Positions 15,011-19,879 of a stretch of 19,879 bases of DNA are shown here, in pieces. The notes below the pieces were generated by a model. It was not told the DNA's origin. It did not search any database and worked only from the letters and a program-made list of their open reading frames with translations. The stretch spans positions 1-19,879 of the forward strand of contig NZ_JAWDXO010000048.1 of the NCBI RefSeq assembly GCF_032477075.1, read 5' to 3'. Made by a program: the position numbers and the translations under genes. Origin of the DNA: Fusobacterium sp. (GTDB taxonomy: Bacteria > Fusobacteriota > Fusobacteriia > Fusobacteriales > Fusobacteriaceae). Positions within the stretch are counted from its first letter, which is position 1. The number at the start of each line of letters is the position of its first letter.

Positions 15011-15096
15011 ATACTTGCAGTACAGACTGATCAGGTTGTAAAACCGGGCTGTAAAACAGCAACAGATGAAATTGACAGCATCTGTGGGACAAGTGT
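15011..15096 (+). ncRNA. NiCo riboswitch (czcD RNA motif)
   Basis: The leader matches the Ni/Co-sensing czcD aptamer as I remember its consensus. The CAGG (15032-15035) and CCGGGC (15044-15049) boxes are present. The hairpin GCTGT/ACAGC (15048-15052 with 15056-15060) follows, then P4 as ACAGATG/CATCTGT (15062-15068 with 15079-15085), then the GGGAC box (15086-15090). P1 is ATACTTG (15011-15017) with CAAGTGT (15090-15096). It lies between a consensus promoter and a cation diffusion facilitator gene, the classic context. Ligand binding should stabilise P4 and block the overlapping terminator, turning the gene on. P2 is short and an extra small hairpin (15018-15029) sits after P1. Confidence 0.9.
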
Positions 15097-15116
15097 GTTC
15101 CATAGATGCTTTTTTT
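15077..15116 (+). terminator. Riboswitch-controlled intrinsic terminator
   Basis: An 11-bp stem (15077-15087 with 15100-15110, one G-T pair) is followed by T residues through 15116. Its 5' arm contains the 3' strand of aptamer P4 (15079-15085), so aptamer and terminator cannot form together. This is the expected expression platform of an ON switch. Confidence 0.92.
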
Positions 15117-15147
15117 ATACTAATATAATTTTTGGAGGTAAAATTTC

Positions 15148-16047
15148 ATGAAAACTTTGACAAATGAACAGACAGCTATGAAAGTTTCTTTTATTTCTAT
15201 TATTTGGAATATTATTCTTTCTGTTTTTAAACTTTTTGCTGGTATAGTTGCTCATTCTGGTGCTATGATTTCTGATGCTGTCCATTCTGCCTCTGATGTT
15301 CTCAGTACTTTTATAGTTATCATTGGAGTAAAAATAGCAAATAAAGAATCAGACAAAACACATCCATATGGACATGAAAGAATGGAATGTGTAGCAGCTA
15401 TTCTTTTGGCAGCCATTCTTTTTGCAACTGGATTAGGTATAGGATACAAAGGTATTCTTATTATTTCTTCCAATGACTACAGTCATTTAACTGTTCCAGG
15501 AATCCTTGCTCTTATTGCTGCTGTTATATCTATTGGAGTGAAAGAAGGAATGTACTGGTATACAAGAGTTGCTGCTAAAAAAATAAATTCTGGTGCTCTT
15601 ATGGCTGATGCATGGCATCACCGTTCAGATGCTCTTTCATCTGTTGGAAGCTTTGCTGGAATACTTGGTGCAAGACTTGGATATCCAATATTTGATCCTA
15701 TTGCCAGTGTTATTATTTGTATATTTATTTTAAAAGCTGCATTTGAAATATTTATAGATTCTATCAATAAAATGACTGATAAAGCTTGTGATGACGAGAC
15801 TATAGAACTAATCAGAACCCTCATACTGAAACAGGAAGGAGTTCTAGGAATAGATCAAATTAAGACTAGATTATTTGGAGATAGAATATATGTAGATGTG
15901 GAAATTCAAGCAGATGGAAATATTTCTCTCAACCAAGCACATGGTATAGCTCATTATGTTCATGATGCTATTGAGAATAATATTTCTAAAATAAAGCATT
16001 GTATGGTTCATGTAAATCCAGTCAATAAAAAAATAGGTGATTTATAA
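15148..16047 (+). CDS. Cation diffusion facilitator metal exporter (predicted Co/Ni, also possibly Zn)
   Basis: This 299-residue inner-membrane antiporter of the CDF family exports divalent metal in exchange for protons. About six membrane spans lie in residues 12-205. The transport site is in TM2 (ISDAVHSASD, with D43, H46 and D50) and TM5 (ADAWHHRSD, with D154, H157 and D161). A cytoplasmic ferredoxin-like domain from about 210 ends in HCMVHVNP. GGAGGT precedes the ATG. The NiCo riboswitch in its leader argues for cobalt/nickel export; the protein motifs alone would also fit zinc or iron. Called CzcD-like in many annotations. Confidence 0.94.
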   Translation: MKTLTNEQTAMKVSFISIIWNIILSVFKLFAGIVAHSGAMISDAVHSASDVLSTFIVIIGVKIANKESDKTHPYGHERMECVAAILLAAILFATGLGIGYKGILIISSNDYSHLTVPGILALIAAVISIGVKEGMYWYTRVAAKKINSGALMADAWHHRSDALSSVGSFAGILGARLGYPIFDPIASVIICIFILKAAFEIFIDSINKMTDKACDDETIELIRTLILKQEGVLGIDQIKTRLFGDRIYVDVEIQADGNISLNQAHGIAHYVHDAIENNISKIKHCMVHVNPVNKKIGDL

Positions 16048-16058
16048 GCAGGAATATA

Positions 16059-16092
16059 ATTTTAGGTATTTTTGGTAGAAAAATTCTAAAAT
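16059..16092. other. AT-rich hairpin between convergent genes
   Basis: Two stem blocks (16059-16065 with 16086-16092, and 16068-16073 with 16079-16084) form a 13-bp hairpin with a small bulge and 5-nt loop. Neither side has a clear T-run, so it is at best a weak shared terminator for the exporter and the methyltransferase. Confidence 0.4.
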
Positions 16093-16132
16093 ATAATCTA
16101 GTTTTATAATCACCCATTATTTTAATATGCGT

Positions 16133-16831
16133 CTATTTTTTTCTTATAACTATCCCAATAGTATCAAAATACTTTCCATTTTCTGCTTTCATCATTTCAA
16201 TATCATGCACTGCATATTCATTGTCACATTCAAGCCATTCCTTCCAGGCTTCATCATGACATTTCAAGGATTCACATTTCTCAATAATAATTCCCTCTGT
16301 TCTAGAAAAAAGTTCTTTCCACCAATATTTAGTATAAAAATTCATATTTTGCTGCCAGAAAGGATGAAGTTCTTCAGGTATTTTTCCATCTTCAAATTCC
16401 TTTTTTAAACCAGGTACAGCTAATATAAATAACCCATTTTCTTTTAATAAAGGCAATATATGTTTTTCAAAAAACCCCTCTGTATTACCAAAATAATGAT
16501 AAGAATCTATTGTTACAATTATATCAAAAAAATCATGAGCAAAGGGGAGCTGATGAGCCTCAGCTCTCAATGGAATTATTTCTTCTCCTAAATCCACTTT
16601 TTTAAATCTTTCATAGTTTTCTGTAGGATCAATCCATAAATCAGCAGCAAATACACTTGAATCATATTTTTCAGCTAAAAATATAGATGTCAGTCCTTTA
16701 CCACATCCTAAGTCAAGTATTCTTGACCCTGTTTCTATTTTTATTCCATTGGTAATTTCTTCAACTATCCTAAAACTATTAGGTCCCATCATATTATCCA
16801 TCAAAAACTTTTTGCTATATTTTATATCCAT
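16133..16831 (-). CDS. Class I SAM-dependent methyltransferase
   Basis: This 232-residue protein has the Rossmann-like methyltransferase fold. Motif I is ILDLGCGKG at 38-46, an acidic residue ends strand 2 (FAADLW, D64), and motif IV is DFFDIIVTIDSYHYFG near 105-120. Motif VI is GLFILAVPGL. The region before motif I (KKFLMDNMMGPNSFRIVEEI) and the Trp/Phe-rich section after 145 (HPFWQQNMNFYTKYWW) resemble cyclopropane-synthase-like or small-molecule methyltransferases, but the substrate is not recognisable. The ATG follows AGGAG. The stop faces the exporter gene. A promoter with TTGACA about 190 bases upstream gives it a long leader that contains a 12-codon reading frame. Confidence 0.85.
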   Translation of the reverse strand: MDIKYSKKFLMDNMMGPNSFRIVEEITNGIKIETGSRILDLGCGKGLTSIFLAEKYDSSVFAADLWIDPTENYERFKKVDLGEEIIPLRAEAHQLPFAHDFFDIIVTIDSYHYFGNTEGFFEKHILPLLKENGLFILAVPGLKKEFEDGKIPEELHPFWQQNMNFYTKYWWKELFSRTEGIIIEKCESLKCHDEAWKEWLECDNEYAVHDIEMMKAENGKYFDTIGIVIRKK

Positions 16832-16840
16832 TATTTTCTC

Positions 16841-16879
16841 CTATTCTTTATCTTCTAAAGAAATTTTCTGCAAAAACAC
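16841..16879 (-). other. Possible 12-codon leader reading frame before the methyltransferase
   Basis: A GTG-started frame (MFLQKISLEDKE, 12 residues) has AAAGGAG just upstream (16884-16890). Its TAG stop overlaps the AGGAG ribosome site of the methyltransferase. Translation of it could couple to the next gene, or it may be the start of a lost gene. The 4-base gap between ribosome site and GTG is short. Confidence 0.3.
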
Positions 16880-16999
16880 CTATCTCCTTTCCATCATCAA
16901 TCCATCTATTAGATCAGTTATGATTTATAGAAAGACACATTATCTCCAAGCATTATTACCTATTCTGTACTTCTCCTTCTTTATTTATATTTTAAATAA

Positions 17000-17028
17000 A
17001 CGATACCTTTTTTATTTAAGTTTGTCAA
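17000..17028 (-). promoter_or_regulatory. Promoter of the methyltransferase gene
   Basis: On the minus strand, TTGACA (17028-17023) and TATCGT (17005-17000) are 17 bases apart. It points left and lies back to back with the promoter of the Cys-rich gene. Confidence 0.6.
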
Positions 17029-17036
17029 TAGAGTTA

Positions 17037-17065
17037 TTTACAAATAGACAAATAAGGACTATAAT
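17037..17065 (+). promoter_or_regulatory. Promoter of the Cys-rich small protein gene
   Basis: TTTACA (17037-17042) and a perfect TATAAT (17060-17065) are exactly 17 bases apart, 47 bases before the ATG. The -35 element is 8 bases from the -35 of the opposing promoter. Confidence 0.75.
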
Positions 17066-17112
17066 CAGTTTAGGGAATGTATGTAGAAATTAAATTTTTA
17101 AGGAGTGATTTT

Positions 17113-17262
17113 ATGGAATGTAATGTAAACTGTGGTAATACTCATGTTTCTGAGTGTACTTGTCCTAAAGACTGTCCTAATCATGGAAAATGTTGTGATT
17201 GTGTAATGCATCATAAAAATGATATAGGAAATCTTCCTTTTTGTCTCAGACCAAAAGAATAG
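17113..17262 (+). CDS. Small Cys-rich protein, probable metal-binding
   Basis: This 49-residue protein has nine Cys (3, 7, 15, 17, 21, 27, 28, 30, 44) and four His, arranged as C-x3-C, C-x-C-x3-C and CC-x-C, with PNHGKCCDC at its core and a final LPFCLRP. The pattern suggests a zinc- or iron-binding knuckle; there is no signal peptide, so it is cytosolic. It recalls small uncharacterised clostridial Cys-rich families (DUF6485-like, from memory and unchecked). The ATG at 17113 is fixed by AAGGAG 8 bases upstream; an in-frame upstream ATG at 17077 has no such site. It has its own consensus promoter and a strong terminator, so it is a single-gene unit. Confidence 0.85.
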   Translation: MECNVNCGNTHVSECTCPKDCPNHGKCCDCVMHHKNDIGNLPFCLRPKE

Positions 17263-17263
17263 C

Positions 17264-17314
17264 AATAAAAAAGAGGATAGGTAAAAAATCTTTTAACCTA
17301 TCCTCTTTTTTATT
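17264..17314 (+). terminator. Strong terminator of the Cys-rich gene
   Basis: A perfect 19-bp stem (17264-17282 with 17296-17314), including the A and T runs, extends inward through a further 4 pairs. It starts 2 bases after the stop codon. The symmetric A/T runs also allow termination from the right. Confidence 0.93.
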
Positions 17315-17551
17315 CACTATATATTTATATTTTATTTAGTAAATCTCCCCACTATCTCTGTATGGGCTGTATAATGTATAAACTATATTTTATATATTTT
17401 ATCACTATCTATTTATTTTTATAGTTTATTAAAAAAGTTCTATAATCTGAATGAACATATTTTTTTATTATTTATCAATTTTTATTACCTATTCTCATTT
17501 TAAATAGGTGGTTGGAAAATGGTTAGCGATTCCAACTTGATAATCTATTTT

Positions 17552-17629
17552 TTATATTCCATGTGTTAACGACATTAATATAATACCTGCTAAAATTGCT
17601 ATCAGCGCTTCTTTAGTGTACCCATACTG
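17552..17629 (-). pseudogene. Possible C-terminal remnant of a membrane protein
   Basis: A stop-to-stop frame of 25 codons reads QYGYTKEALIAIL followed by AGIILMSLTHGI and a stop. This resembles a last transmembrane helix of a transporter. It has no start codon or ribosome site. Family unknown; it could be chance. Confidence 0.3.
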
Positions 17630-17645
17630 TTACGAAATACATAAT

Positions 17646-17687
17646 AAAGTAAGAGAAGATAATTAGTTATCTTCTCTTACTTTGTTT
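17646..17687 (+). terminator. Strong hairpin with short T-run
   Basis: A perfect 17-bp stem (17646-17662 with 17667-17683) with a 4-nt loop is followed by GTTTT. It looks like an intrinsic terminator, but no intact gene precedes it on either side, so it may have outlived its gene. Confidence 0.75.
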
Positions 17688-17690
17688 TAG

Positions 17691-17856
17691 GGTAGTCTCA
17701 ACTGTGATTTAATGGGGTCTGGTATTACTACAGAGTTTTACTTCCATTCAATATTGAGGTATCGTCCATCCAATAACTCCTGAATTAAGAAAAGAGATAA
17801 CTGATTCAGTTATAGCTAGATATAATGAAATGGGGTTATCCAGTGAGCTAAAATAG
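17691..17856 (+). pseudogene. Possible frameshifted gene remnant, family unknown
   Basis: Two overlapping plus frames look protein-like: 17691-17783 (includes LMGSGITTEFYFHSILRYRP) and 17758-17856 (includes HPITPELRKEITDSVIARYN, then EMGLSSELK and a stop). No start with a ribosome site is present. A frameshift between them could join a former C-terminus. I do not recognise the family. Confidence 0.35.
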
Positions 17857-17996
17857 TAAGTTACAGAAAAATAATCTGGGAATAAAAAAATCTAAAAATA
17901 ATTTTTAAGTGTAAAAAATATTCTTGTTGGCTATATGTTAACTACAAAGAAGAGGGAGATTTTTTATTAGAAATATAAAAATAGGAAAATTATCTG

Positions 17997-18020
17997 AGAG
18001 AGTGAAAGCTCTCTTTTTTT
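17997..18020 (+). terminator. Short terminator
   Basis: A 6-bp stem (17997-18002 with 18009-18014) with a 6-nt loop is followed by a run of T residues. It lies just before the promoter of the broken small gene and has no clear upstream gene. Confidence 0.6.
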
Positions 18021-18054
18021 ATTATAAAATTATCTATTCTTATAAATAAACAAC

Positions 18055-18083
18055 TTGTAATTTTTATCATTCTAAGGTACTAT
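18055..18083 (+). promoter_or_regulatory. Candidate promoter of the frameshifted small gene
   Basis: TTGTAA (18055-18060) and TACTAT (18078-18083) are 17 bases apart, 35 bases upstream of the ATG. Confidence 0.45.
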
Positions 18084-18117
18084 ACAAGTAATAAAAAAGG
18101 ATAATGGAGGAATAAAA

Positions 18118-18443
18118 ATGAACTATAAAATAAAAGAAATGGATAAAATTATGGAATTGAAATTTGTAAAAAAAGTTACAACTTTAGTTGAATATAAAAA
18201 AGAGTAGAAATTAAAGATTGTGGTAAAGGAAAAATTTATATTGATAAAGAAATAAAATTATCTACAGAAGATTTCAAAAATTTTTCTGAAAATCTTTTAA
18301 CTGATTATTCTCTTTTAAAAGATTCTTGTAAATTTATAGAAAGTAAGAATTTATTTTCTGGATCAATTATCACTGATGGAAAAAATAAAATAATTGTTGA
18401 AACTCAAGGATATAATTATCCCAGATATATGGCGGTTTTATAA
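18118..18443 (+). pseudogene. Small hypothetical gene interrupted at an A-run
   Basis: An ATG with GGAGG (18106-18110) opens 29 codons (MNYKIKEMDKIMELKFVKK...) that stop at 18205. Just before the stop is a run of six A (18196-18201). Moving back one frame there opens 80 more codons to a TAA at 18441-18443 (VEIKDCGKGKIYIDKEIKL, then STEDFKNFSENLL..., ending NYPRYMAVL). One extra A would restore a single protein of about 109 residues. Good ribosome site, promoter and terminator suggest a real gene that is recently broken, phase-variable through the A-run, or affected by a sequencing error. I do not recognise the family; lengths and charge would fit a small cytosolic protein. Confidence 0.7.
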
Positions 18444-18475
18444 AAAGCAAAGGGAATATTTGCCCTTTGCTTTAT
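18442..18475 (+). terminator. Terminator of the frameshifted small gene
   Basis: An 11-bp stem (18444-18454 with 18463-18473) with an 8-nt loop overlaps the stop codon region. The T-run is short but more T residues follow from 18480. Confidence 0.7.
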
Positions 18476-18587
18476 CAAGTTTTTTATCGAATTCACCATT
18501 ATATTTTTTTCTAACTCAAGCATTTCCTCAAAACTTATTTTTTTATATCAATTTGTGTATATGATTCTATATTTTCTTTTTAAATAA

Positions 18588-18623
18588 AATAAAAAACTCT
18601 AAAAGTTTCTATAATTTTTATAG
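18588..18623 (-). terminator. Probable terminator of the TPR gene
   Basis: On the minus strand, two small stems (18609-18614 with 18618-18623; 18594-18598 with 18604-18608) are followed by a T-rich tract (complement of 18579-18596). It lies about 50 bases past the TPR gene stop. Confidence 0.45.
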
Positions 18624-18669
18624 TTTATTTAGAATTTAGCAATTGCATTCCCAATCACTTATAACATAA

Positions 18670-19563
18670 TTATTTATTGTGCATTAGATATTCTTTTATT
18701 GCCTCTTCTTTTCTACCCAAATTACTTTTACTTTTCATTCTATTATAATATGCCTTTTCATATGTTGGATCTAATTCTATTACTTTATCATAATCCTTTA
18801 TAGCTTCTTCTGCTCTACCTAAATTGTTTTTTACAATTCCTCTATTAAAATATGCTAATATATATTTTGAGTTTAGTTCTATTACTTTATCATAATCCTT
18901 TATAGCTTCTTCTTCTTTACCTAATATATTTTTACTAACTCCTCTATTATTATATGCATCTATATATGTTGGGTCTAGTTCTACTACTTTATCATAATCC
19001 TTTATAGCTTCTTCTTCTCTGCCTAAATCACTTTTACTAACTCCTCTATGAAAATATGCATCTGTATATGTTGGGTCTAGTTCTACTATTTTATCATAAT
19101 CTTCTATAGCTTCTTCTTCTCTACCTAAATCATTTTTACTAACTCCTCTATGAAAATATGCATCTATATATGTTGGATCTAATTCTATCGCTTTATCATA
19201 ATCCTTTATGGCTTCTATGGCTTCTTCTTCTCTGCCTAAATCACTTTTACTAACTCCTCTATGAAAATATGCATCTGTATATGTTGGATCTAATTCTATC
19301 GCTTTATCATAATCTTTTATAGCCTCCTCTTGTCTACCTAATTTACTTTTACTAATTGCCCTATTATTATAGGTTTCCGCATTTTTCGGATTCAACTCTA
19401 TTGCTTTAGTAAAATCTTCTATAGCTTCTTCTAACTTTCCTAAATTATATTTAATTCTCCCTTTTTCAATGTAAGAATTTTCATCCATTATACTTCCTTT
19501 AATAACAATAAATAAAGTCACACTTATTATTAGCAATAATATTCCAAGATACCTTTTTCTCAT
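18670..19563 (-). CDS. Membrane-anchored tetratricopeptide-repeat protein
   Basis: This 297-residue protein (from the chosen start) has a short basic N-terminus and one hydrophobic helix (about 5-22, YLGILLLIISVTLFIVI). Eight TPR units of 34 residues follow, the last partial. It is probably inner-membrane-anchored with the repeats outside, acting as a protein-binding scaffold; partners are unknown. Units 3-6 alternate between two types (YTDAYFHRGVSKSDLG and YIDAY..RGVSKN.LG), and the third carries three extra residues (EAIEAIKDY). An ATG at 19599 is in frame but has no ribosome site; the ATG at 19563 has AAGGAG (19570-19575) and is preferred. A TATAAT lies on the minus strand at 19642-19637 without a good -35. 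Confidence 0.9.
   Translation of the reverse strand: MRKRYLGILLLIISVTLFIVIKGSIMDENSYIEKGRIKYNLGKLEEAIEDFTKAIELNPKNAETYNNRAISKSKLGRQEEAIKDYDKAIELDPTYTDAYFHRGVSKSDLGREEEAIEAIKDYDKAIELDPTYIDAYFHRGVSKNDLGREEEAIEDYDKIVELDPTYTDAYFHRGVSKSDLGREEEAIKDYDKVVELDPTYIDAYNNRGVSKNILGKEEEAIKDYDKVIELNSKYILAYFNRGIVKNNLGRAEEAIKDYDKVIELDPTYEKAYYNRMKSKSNLGRKEEAIKEYLMHNK
18910..19330 (-). repeat. Tandem 102-bp DNA repeats in the TPR gene
   Basis: The four central TPR units are nearly identical at DNA level with a 102-base period. The alternating unit types imply duplication in 204-base pairs. A 9-base direct duplication near 19206-19225 adds three residues to one unit. Borders are approximate. Confidence 0.8.
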
Positions 19564-19790
19564 AAACATCTCCTTTTTAGTAATTTTCTTCATATTCATT
19601 TGAAGATAAACAAAACCAAAGCAATTTTATCCTATTATTATACTTACAAACTTAGTACAAATTTTCTTTACATATCTCTGCCTTTATAAATCAATCTTTT
19701 CTAATATCAAAATTTTTAATATGTTATAATTTTAGCTTATATTCTAAATAATTTCAATGGTTATATTAAGTATCTCAATTAAATAAAAAA

Positions 19791-19836
19791 AGCTGAGTAA
19801 CATTTAAAAAAAATGTTTCACTCAGCTCTCTTTTTT
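19791..19836. terminator. Bidirectional terminator near the right edge
   Basis: An outer 8-bp stem (19791-19798 with 19820-19827) and inner 5-bp stem (19799-19803 with 19813-19817) are flanked by seven A on the left and T residues on the right. It would stop minus-strand transcription entering from the right as well as plus-strand transcripts. Confidence 0.8.
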
Positions 19837-19867
19837 GTATAATATAGTTACCACCCTAATTATACAA
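19835..19867 (+). promoter_or_regulatory. Inverted repeat spanning a -10 box and abutting a ribosome site
   Basis: A perfect 9-bp inverted repeat (19835-19843 with 19859-19867) has 15 bases between arms. The left arm contains TATAAT and the right arm runs into AAAGGAGA. It may be an operator or an RNA hairpin controlling the gene beyond the window. Confidence 0.5.
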
Positions 19868-19879
19868 AGGAGACATACA

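Larger units (their letters stand above)
17315..18050. other. Decayed gene-poor stretch with coding-looking fragments
   Basis: No intact gene is visible. The stretch holds a 7-bp inverted repeat (17511-17517 with 17530-17536), a C-terminal-like fragment on minus (17552-17629), a strong hairpin (17646-17683), protein-like fragments on plus (17691-17856) and a small terminator (17997-18020). Base composition is less extreme in 17560-17860 than in the flanking spacers, which fits remnants of former genes. Confidence 0.6.
19564..19879. other. AT-rich right-end spacer and leader of a downstream gene
   Basis: There is no complete gene here. From left to right it holds the TPR gene leader, A/T-rich DNA without recognised motifs, a terminator (19791-19836), then a plus-strand leader with a TATAAT (19838-19843) and an AAAGGAGA ribosome site (19866-19873). 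The coding start is not inside the window. Confidence 0.7.

Noticed and set aside
16749..17093. A 114-codon plus-strand open frame over the start of the methyltransferase
   Set aside because: It overlaps a supported gene on the other strand, and its product is a hydrophobic low-complexity string with no ribosome site.
17330..17385. A minus-strand fragment reading VYTLYSPYRDSGEIY then stop
   Set aside because: Only about 17 codons between stops, with no start and no recognisable family.
18356..18560. A minus-strand frame reading SFEEMLELEKNIMVNSIKN and onward, opposite the broken small gene
   Set aside because: It looks partly protein-like, but it is antisense to a better-supported frame, crosses that gene's terminator and has no clear start site.
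18670..19599. The repeats near the right end as a possible CRISPR array
   Set aside because: The repeat unit is 102 bases, in frame and coding for TPR motifs, with no spacer-like variable segments.

Overview
The window looks like chromosomal DNA of a Fusobacterium-type anaerobe. The evidence is very low GC with strongly A/T-rich spacers, AT-ending codons, strong AGGAGG ribosome sites, a C5-type tetrapyrrole operon that stops at the siroheme/cobalamin branch, a divergent short HemA, and an ABC binding protein with a plain Sec signal and no lipobox, which suits a cell with an outer membrane. A low-GC Clostridium relative is the main alternative; the assignment is by gene style and not by a database match. 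LAYOUT. 1-3030, minus strand: lower glycolysis, gapA then pgk then a GNAT acetyltransferase, with a consensus promoter before gapA and a hairpin plus T-run between gapA and pgk. 3232-4098, minus: an RluA-family pseudouridine synthase. 4429-10977, plus: a tightly packed tetrapyrrole operon, hemA, hemC, cobA-hemD fusion, hemB, hemL, a Met8/SirC-like gene and ridA, closed by a bidirectional terminator. The enzymes carry glutamyl-tRNA through ALA, porphobilinogen and uroporphyrinogen III to precorrin-2 and then towards sirohydrochlorin or siroheme. No late heme gene (hemE onwards) is present here. 10992-11562, minus: two overlapping divergent HU-family genes. 11830-12216, minus: a bactofilin. 12507-14931, plus: a three-gene polar amino acid ABC importer. 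14944-16047, plus: a consensus promoter, a NiCo (czcD-type) riboswitch with an overlapping intrinsic terminator, and the cation diffusion facilitator it should control. 16133-16831, minus: a SAM-dependent methyltransferase, facing away from a 49-residue Cys-rich protein (17113-17262, plus); their promoters lie back to back. 17315-18480: a gene-poor, decayed stretch with several short coding-looking fragments and one small gene broken at an A-run. 18670-19563, minus: a membrane-anchored TPR protein made of recently duplicated 34-residue repeats. The right edge holds a terminator and the leader of a gene that starts beyond the window. HOW IT FITS TOGETHER. The best-supported regulatory system is the Ni/Co-sensing riboswitch driving a metal exporter. 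It sits about 4 kb from a pathway whose products (precorrin-2, siroheme, cobalamin) use iron or cobalt. RidA at the end of the tetrapyrrole operon may protect PLP enzymes such as HemL. I see no CRISPR array, prophage, intact insertion sequence, rRNA or tRNA.
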